Shown in pieces: positions 5,483-10,005 of a stretch of 10,005 nt of DNA; within the stretch, counting starts at the first letter, position 1; every line of letters begins with the position of its first letter. The position numbers and the translations under genes were made by a program. Location of the stretch: NCBI GenBank assembly GCA_028686565.1, contig JAQUBU010000069.1, positions 1 to 10,005 on the forward strand, written 5' to 3'. The stretch comes from Syntrophomonadaceae bacterium. GTDB lineage: Bacteria; Bacillota; Syntrophomonadia; Syntrophomonadales; Syntrophomonadaceae. The notes under the pieces are model-generated. The model searched no databases, was not told where the DNA came from, and saw nothing but the letters and a program-made list of their open reading frames with translations.

Positions 5483-7031
5483 CGCTTACACTCCGACGAC
5501 CCTGTTTTTTTAATTTGGGAGTATTAGCTTTGGATGTTTTTGCTTCCGGCAAGCTTATTTGAGCAATCTTCTGCCATTCCTTTTCCAGCAATACATTTTC
5601 AAGATTCAACATCATAATCATCCGTTTTTCAAGGTTGGCTATACCGTCCATAAATTTTTGCACCTGTTTGTGCTGAAGTATATCTGGTGTTTCCTCAAGT
5701 AATTTCGCAGGAACTCTTAATACTTCCAGAACCTCATCAACTATCAATCCAACCTTTTTCTTGTTCATATCACTAACAATTACTCTGGTAAATTCGGTGT
5801 ATTCTTTATGTTCCATCTCAAAACGCTTTCGCAGGTCAATGACTGGAATAACATCACCTCTTAGGTTTACTACTCCCTCAACATATTCAGGAGCTCGTGG
5901 AACTTTGGTAATTTGGGAAAGACGATTGATTTCCTGTACCTGGGTAATACGTACCCCGTATTGCTCTCCAGCCAGGCGAAATACTACCATTTGTTCCTCG
6001 TCCATTTCTTCTTCAAAACTGCCGTTTTCCTCGTCACTGCTATTTTTACTTTCTATCTGTTCTAAATCCTGAAAGTCTTCGCAGTTAATGGCATCGCGCA
6101 GGTCCATTAACATAATTATTCGCTTTCCTCCCTCCAAACGGGCAATGCCTTTTAAACGAGCCCCGGCTTCGTTGCCAATTGCATTAGGAGGCGGAAAGAT
6201 AGTGTCTTTAGGGACCCTTGTCACCTCATATACTTTGTCCACAATCAATCCGACCAGGGTACCATCAATGTCAACCACTACAACCCTGGTGCTATCTGTA
6301 ATTTCTTCATTGCCCATATTAAGTTTAACCCGCATATCAATTATGGGCATCAGAGTATCACGGAGTGAAATCAATCCCTTTATATAATGTGCTACGTTGG
6401 GTACTTTCACTATTTCCGGATAGCGGATTATTTCCCTGACACTTTCAATTTCTAATCCGAATTCTTCATTACCCAACAGGAATGATACTAATTGAACTTC
6501 TTCAAGCTTTCTCTCTTCCCTTATCACTTGATTGTCCCGACCTTTTTTTATACCCTTGGAAGCACTGCCGGAAGGCTGGTCAATACTGCAAATTTGTGCA
6601 ACATCTAAAATCATAGCCAGTTTCTTGTCGTTTTTAAGCTTTACTACACCGGTAATGGAGTTAGTATCAACACCCGAAACTGCTGCAGGTGCTGATTCGA
6701 TGCAATCATTTTCAATGCGCAATACTTCTGATACTGCGTCAACACTTAGTCCAACTGTTTTACCCCCTACATCAACTACGATAACCCGGCTGGACACATC
6801 TCTTTCAATTCTATCCATACCAAATTTGGTTCGCGTATCAATTACCGGGAGTATATATCCCCGCAGATTAGTAACTCCTTCTACATATTTTTCAGCCTGC
6901 GGGACTACGGTAATTGATGGAATGCGAATTATCTCCTGCACATTCATAATATCTATGCCGAATATTTCCTGGCCAAGGGCAAAGGTCACCAGTTGCATTT
7001 CGCCAGAGGAGAAAACCTGGTCTGCACTCAT
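5475..7031 (-). CDS. Three-domain CheW coupling protein
   Basis: This 518-residue protein has three full CheW domains: residues about 11-150, 177-318 and 345-486. They are joined by short polar linkers, the last one very acidic (SSDEENGSFEEEMDEEQ). Each domain starts with the (L/V)(V/S)F-L--E-(F/Y)G pattern and has the loop with the conserved Arg: NLRG at 55-58, SLRD at 222-225 and NLRG at 389-392. Ordinary CheW is a single domain of about 150-170 residues, so this protein is multivalent and could link several CheA or receptor partners. No histidine kinase or receiver part is present, so it is neither CheA nor CheV. The ATG at 7031 has AGGAGGG about 7 nt upstream. It follows the two-tip receptor by 38 nt and overlaps cheB by 8 nt. 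A basic tail (residues 500-518) has no obvious function. Confidence 0.96.
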   Translation of the reverse strand: MSADQVFSSGEMQLVTFALGQEIFGIDIMNVQEIIRIPSITVVPQAEKYVEGVTNLRGYILPVIDTRTKFGMDRIERDVSSRVIVVDVGGKTVGLSVDAVSEVLRIENDCIESAPAAVSGVDTNSITGVVKLKNDKKLAMILDVAQICSIDQPSGSASKGIKKGRDNQVIREERKLEEVQLVSFLLGNEEFGLEIESVREIIRYPEIVKVPNVAHYIKGLISLRDTLMPIIDMRVKLNMGNEEITDSTRVVVVDIDGTLVGLIVDKVYEVTRVPKDTIFPPPNAIGNEAGARLKGIARLEGGKRIIMLMDLRDAINCEDFQDLEQIESKNSSDEENGSFEEEMDEEQMVVFRLAGEQYGVRITQVQEINRLSQITKVPRAPEYVEGVVNLRGDVIPVIDLRKRFEMEHKEYTEFTRVIVSDMNKKKVGLIVDEVLEVLRVPAKLLEETPDILQHKQVQKFMDGIANLEKRMIMMLNLENVLLEKEWQKIAQISLPEAKTSKANTPKLKKQGRRSVSDD

Positions 7032-7069
7032 CCCAATCCCTCCTGTTCAAATATTATTTCTCCTCATAA

Positions 7070-9019
7070 CTAGTTAACCTGCATCTCATCAGCTATTGAA
7101 GCAATTTCCTCAATGGAATTGGCCAATTCGTCAACTGCCTTGGCTTGTTCCTGTGCAACCCGGGAAGCTTCTTCAACCTGTTCGCCAACCGAGCCTATAA
7201 CATCAACAACCGCACTCGTTACTTTTTCAGATTCCGCAAAAGAAGTTTTTATTTCGGTTAACTGCTGATAAAGTTTATTTCGCAGATCAGTAATATCGGC
7301 AATCAATTTGGTAACTACCTGATTCTTGACTGCAGCAACTCCCATGGTTTCATCGGCCTTTTGGGCAGCTATTTCCGACTGGGCAATTTCCACTGTTACT
7401 TTGCTCATCTGTATTTGGATATCACGTACCAAGTCTTTTATCTTATCTGCATTTTCTGCTGATTCGGTAGCCAGGTTTCTAATATCACCTGCCACCACAG
7501 AAAAGCCGCGTCCATGTTCTCCTGCTGTGGCGGCTTCTACAAAACCGTTTACAGCCAGCATATTAGTCTGAATAGATACGTTTTGAATGGTATCCACAAT
7601 TTTTTCTATGCGCCGGATTTTTTCCTGTAAGGCTTCAAATTTGGAATTGATTCCATTGTAAGAGGTTCTGCTTTCCCTGACAGCAGCCCATACATCTCTA
7701 GCATGCTGGCGGCTGTGCTCCATTAATTCATTAACCTTATCAAACATCACACCCGCTTCTTTGGATATTCTCTCAAGATTCCCGATTACAACGGCAGAAT
7801 GTTCGGCTATGGTTTCTGCCCGGTGGGATTCATCGCGGGCCATCCTGGTACCACTGGCCATTTCGTTCAAGGCTGTAGCAATCTCCAGAGCTGAAGTGCT
7901 AATCTCCTCAATATTGGCAGAAAGTTGCTCGGCAGTAGCTGCAACCTCTTCGGCTGATTTGTTTATATTGGTTGAGGTCTTTAGCTCCTCTGCCATCTCA
8001 GTCAGTTCCTGAGTGGCTGTATTTACCTCTCCCAGAGCCTTGCTCTGCTCGGCTACTGCTTTCGCCGATTCGACAGTATTGCTTACCAGTTGATGCGCAG
8101 CTGTGGCTATCGCTTCACTGGCTGTTAGGAAATTATCCGAAGCCTTCTGTAAATCAACCGCTTCAGCTGCATCCAGGGTAATTACCTCAACATAGTCGAC
8201 AAATAACTGGCCGACTTTAATGAAGCCTTCATCTACCGCCTGAGCCATGCCATCTTCGGACTTTTTAAATTCATCCACAACTTGGTTTATGTCATTAACA
8301 ACCTCTTCAACTCCAGAGCGGATTTCATCAACCACTCCGCGGATATCACGAGCTGAGTGTTCCGATATCTCAGCCAGATTTCTTACCTCATCAGCTACCA
8401 CGGCAAAACCGCGTCCATGTTCACCAGCTCTGGCAGCTTCAATAGCTGCATTCAAGGCCAACAGATTGGTTTGGTCGGCAATCATTACTACTGCTTGTAC
8501 GATATCACCTATTTGCCGCGACTGCATTTCCAGTTCGGCTATCCTCTGTCCAGACTGGACATTGCGGGAAGCCGCTTCCTTGATCTGAGCTACACAAGCT
8601 TGCATTATTTGAACCGATTCTTCAACCCTGCCAACTCCGTCTCTGGCATTTTGTGACAAAGTACCCAGATCCGTTTCCAATTGCACGGCGGCTTTGTTAA
8701 CTTGAATTACCGCACCCTGCATCTGTTCAGCACTCACTCCCACTTTTTCACCATTGTTTGTCACCTGGTTCATTAAACGGGAAAACTCCTGAGCAGCAGC
8801 ATTGGACTCTTCGATCCCTGCCAGTAATTGTTCAGATGCCGAGGCAATTCTTTCCGCCATCGCCTGCTGTTTGGCCAAGGTTCGTGCTCGGGCTTTCTCC
8901 TGAGCCATTTTCCTGGCTACTTCCCTTTTTCTGATGATGTCATCACTGTCATCCTGCTTCACTGTAATACCGGTTTTTTCGATATTACTTCCTGCGGGTC
9001 TTTGTAGTTTTCTTGCCAT
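7070..9019 (-). CDS. Soluble methyl-accepting chemotaxis protein with two signalling tips (DosM-like architecture)
   Basis: This 649-residue cytoplasmic receptor is a paralogue of 205-2154 with the same length and plan. There is no membrane segment, signal peptide or known sensor domain. Tip 1 (about residues 183-213) is identical to that of the paralogue over residues 169-220. Tip 2 (about 484-514) is again the divergent form with EAAT in place of EAAR. The middle of the protein (KTSTNINKSAEEVAATAEQL) and both ends are also well conserved, while the segments between differ. An ATG six codons upstream (9037) is in frame, but the six codons include the ribosome binding site GGAGGG, so the ATG at 9019 is preferred; it also matches the paralogue's start (M-x-(R/K)-KLQRP). 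The gene lies 22 nt after the Hsp70-like gene and 38 nt before the three-domain CheW. The stimulus cannot be read from the sequence. Confidence 0.95.
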   Translation of the reverse strand: MARKLQRPAGSNIEKTGITVKQDDSDDIIRKREVARKMAQEKARARTLAKQQAMAERIASASEQLLAGIEESNAAAQEFSRLMNQVTNNGEKVGVSAEQMQGAVIQVNKAAVQLETDLGTLSQNARDGVGRVEESVQIMQACVAQIKEAASRNVQSGQRIAELEMQSRQIGDIVQAVVMIADQTNLLALNAAIEAARAGEHGRGFAVVADEVRNLAEISEHSARDIRGVVDEIRSGVEEVVNDINQVVDEFKKSEDGMAQAVDEGFIKVGQLFVDYVEVITLDAAEAVDLQKASDNFLTASEAIATAAHQLVSNTVESAKAVAEQSKALGEVNTATQELTEMAEELKTSTNINKSAEEVAATAEQLSANIEEISTSALEIATALNEMASGTRMARDESHRAETIAEHSAVVIGNLERISKEAGVMFDKVNELMEHSRQHARDVWAAVRESRTSYNGINSKFEALQEKIRRIEKIVDTIQNVSIQTNMLAVNGFVEAATAGEHGRGFSVVAGDIRNLATESAENADKIKDLVRDIQIQMSKVTVEIAQSEIAAQKADETMGVAAVKNQVVTKLIADITDLRNKLYQQLTEIKTSFAESEKVTSAVVDVIGSVGEQVEEASRVAQEQAKAVDELANSIEEIASIADEMQVN

Positions 9020-9041
9020 TATTAACCCTCCCTGCATTCTT

Positions 9042-10005
9042 TTATAAAACTATAAGGTTTTTACCCCTCCGAGCTAAAACCTGACTACCCGACAAGTACT
9101 CTAAACCATTTATTTCTACTTGATTTTGAATGCCAGTATCAATATCCATTGCCGACACATGCAATATACCGTTTTTATCAATCTCAAAACTTACGTCAAT
9201 ATTGGCTTCACCTACACCTGCTTTTCGGATACCGGAGAGGTGAAACTTTCCTAATGAAATAATATGCTTGTTTTCCTCCGCATCACCCATTTCATCTCGC
9301 TGCAATATATGAATGATCACCTCCTCCTGTTGATCTTCAACAGTTGTAAACAACTTGGATTCAAGTACTGGATAGGTTGTATTCGCAGCAATCAATGGTA
9401 CAAATTCACCCTGGTTATCTTCAATTCCCAAAGTATGGCTGGTTACATCATGCAATTCAACATAGTTGACTTGTCCTGCAAGCATTGCTGCTTCCAGCGC
9501 AGCACCCAGTGCTACCACTTCATCAGGATTAATTTCTGTTCGTATTTCTACGCCGGGAAATATTTCCTCAACTTTTTCCCTAAAACCCGGCATCCTGGAG
9601 GAACCACCAGCAAATACAACTATATCTACCCATTCTTTGTCAACTTCAGCTCTGGTCAGGGTCTGACGGATCAAATCCTCAATTTCTAAAAATAGCTGGC
9701 TGCTCAAATAATTAAACTGTTCACGTTTAATAACTTGTTTAAGATGTAATGGGCCATTGCTCGAGATGCTAATATAAGGTATCAATATTGAACTTTCTTT
9801 TACCGTAGATAAGTCCAATTTGGTTTTTTCCGCATTTATCTGCACTTGCTGCATGGCGACAATATCTGAGAGCAAATCAACATTATTATTTTCCTGAAAA
9901 TTAGCACATATATGTTCACAAAGCTTTTGGTCAAAATCCAAACCTCCCAGGCTGCTGGAACCACCTGTACATACCACCCGGCAAACTCCGTTTTCGTACT
10001 CCATA
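9042..10005 (-). CDS. Hsp70/DnaK-family protein without the helical lid (N-terminal part beyond window edge)
   Basis: This is the C-terminal 320 residues or so of an Hsp70-family protein; the reading frame is open through the right edge, so the internal ATG at 10004 is not the start. Counting from that codon, the second half of the nucleotide-binding domain is visible: LGGLDFD at 19-25, AEKTKLDLS at 58-66, FAGGSSRMPG at 131-140 and INPDEVVALGAALEAA at 158-173. The beta substrate-binding domain follows (about 188-300), with GIEDNQGEFVPLIAANTT and DKNGILHVSAMD. The protein ends only about 20 residues later; in DnaK an alpha-helical lid of roughly 100 residues and a tail would follow. The interdomain linker reads YVELHDVT instead of the more hydrophobic DVLLLDVT type. 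It is therefore a divergent paralogue, not the housekeeping DnaK. Its position 22 nt before a chemoreceptor gene suggests a role in the chemosensory system, which is an inference. Confidence 0.93.
   Translation of the reverse strand, partial: MEYENGVCRVVCTGGSSSLGGLDFDQKLCEHICANFQENNNVDLLSDIVAMQQVQINAEKTKLDLSTVKESSILIPYISISSNGPLHLKQVIKREQFNYLSSQLFLEIEDLIRQTLTRAEVDKEWVDIVVFAGGSSRMPGFREKVEEIFPGVEIRTEINPDEVVALGAALEAAMLAGQVNYVELHDVTSHTLGIEDNQGEFVPLIAANTTYPVLESKLFTTVEDQQEEVIIHILQRDEMGDAEENKHIISLGKFHLSGIRKAGVGEANIDVSFEIDKNGILHVSAMDIDTGIQNQVEINGLEYLSGSQVLARRGKNLIVL

Noticed and set aside
9020..9037. Upstream ATG giving the receptor six extra residues
   Set aside because: The extra codons contain the ribosome binding site GGAGGG of the ATG at 9019, and the paralogue starts at the matching position.

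Overview
The window is dominated by one chemosensory gene cluster, with every gene on the minus strand. Strong AGGAGG-type ribosome binding sites, moderate AT richness and CheX-type CheY phosphatases instead of CheZ suggest a Firmicute of the Clostridia. The codon style and the dispersed TCATTGCGAG-type repeats would fit a Syntrophomonas-like anaerobe. The taxon is an inference; no rRNA or other marker is present.

Layout in the direction of transcription (right to left): the C-terminal part of an Hsp70/DnaK-family protein that lacks the helical lid (10005-9042); a soluble chemoreceptor with two signalling tips (9019-7070); a coupling protein made of three CheW domains (7031-5475); CheB (5482-4430); a CheY-type single receiver (4413-4030); two CheX-type phosphatases in tandem (4013-3537 and 3536-3075). 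Gaps are 0-38 nt or short overlaps, so this is very probably one operon that starts beyond the right edge. A 920-bp non-coding stretch follows (3074-2155). It holds a weak candidate terminator and a 396-bp MITE-like insertion (2243-2638) with 10-bp terminal inverted repeats and 7-bp flanking direct repeats. Next come a second two-tip receptor (2154-205) and the start of a second CheW protein (167-1), which runs off the left edge.

The two receptor-CheW pairs are paralogous down to the intergenic ribosome binding site, so the cassette was duplicated. Neither receptor has a membrane segment or a recognisable ligand-binding domain. Each has a canonical tip near residue 200 and a divergent tip near residue 501, which predicts a rod with one tip at each end, as in the double-signalling-domain receptor DosM of Vibrio cholerae cytoplasmic arrays.

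As a working model, the receptors and the three-domain CheW build a cytoplasmic array with an unseen CheA. CheB (with an unseen CheR) would adapt the receptors, CheY would carry the output, and the two CheX proteins would quench CheY-P. The Hsp70-like protein may supply the input or help assembly. CheA and CheR are not in this window. The most interesting points are the pairing of two-tip receptors with a three-domain CheW and the lidless Hsp70 at the head of the visible operon.
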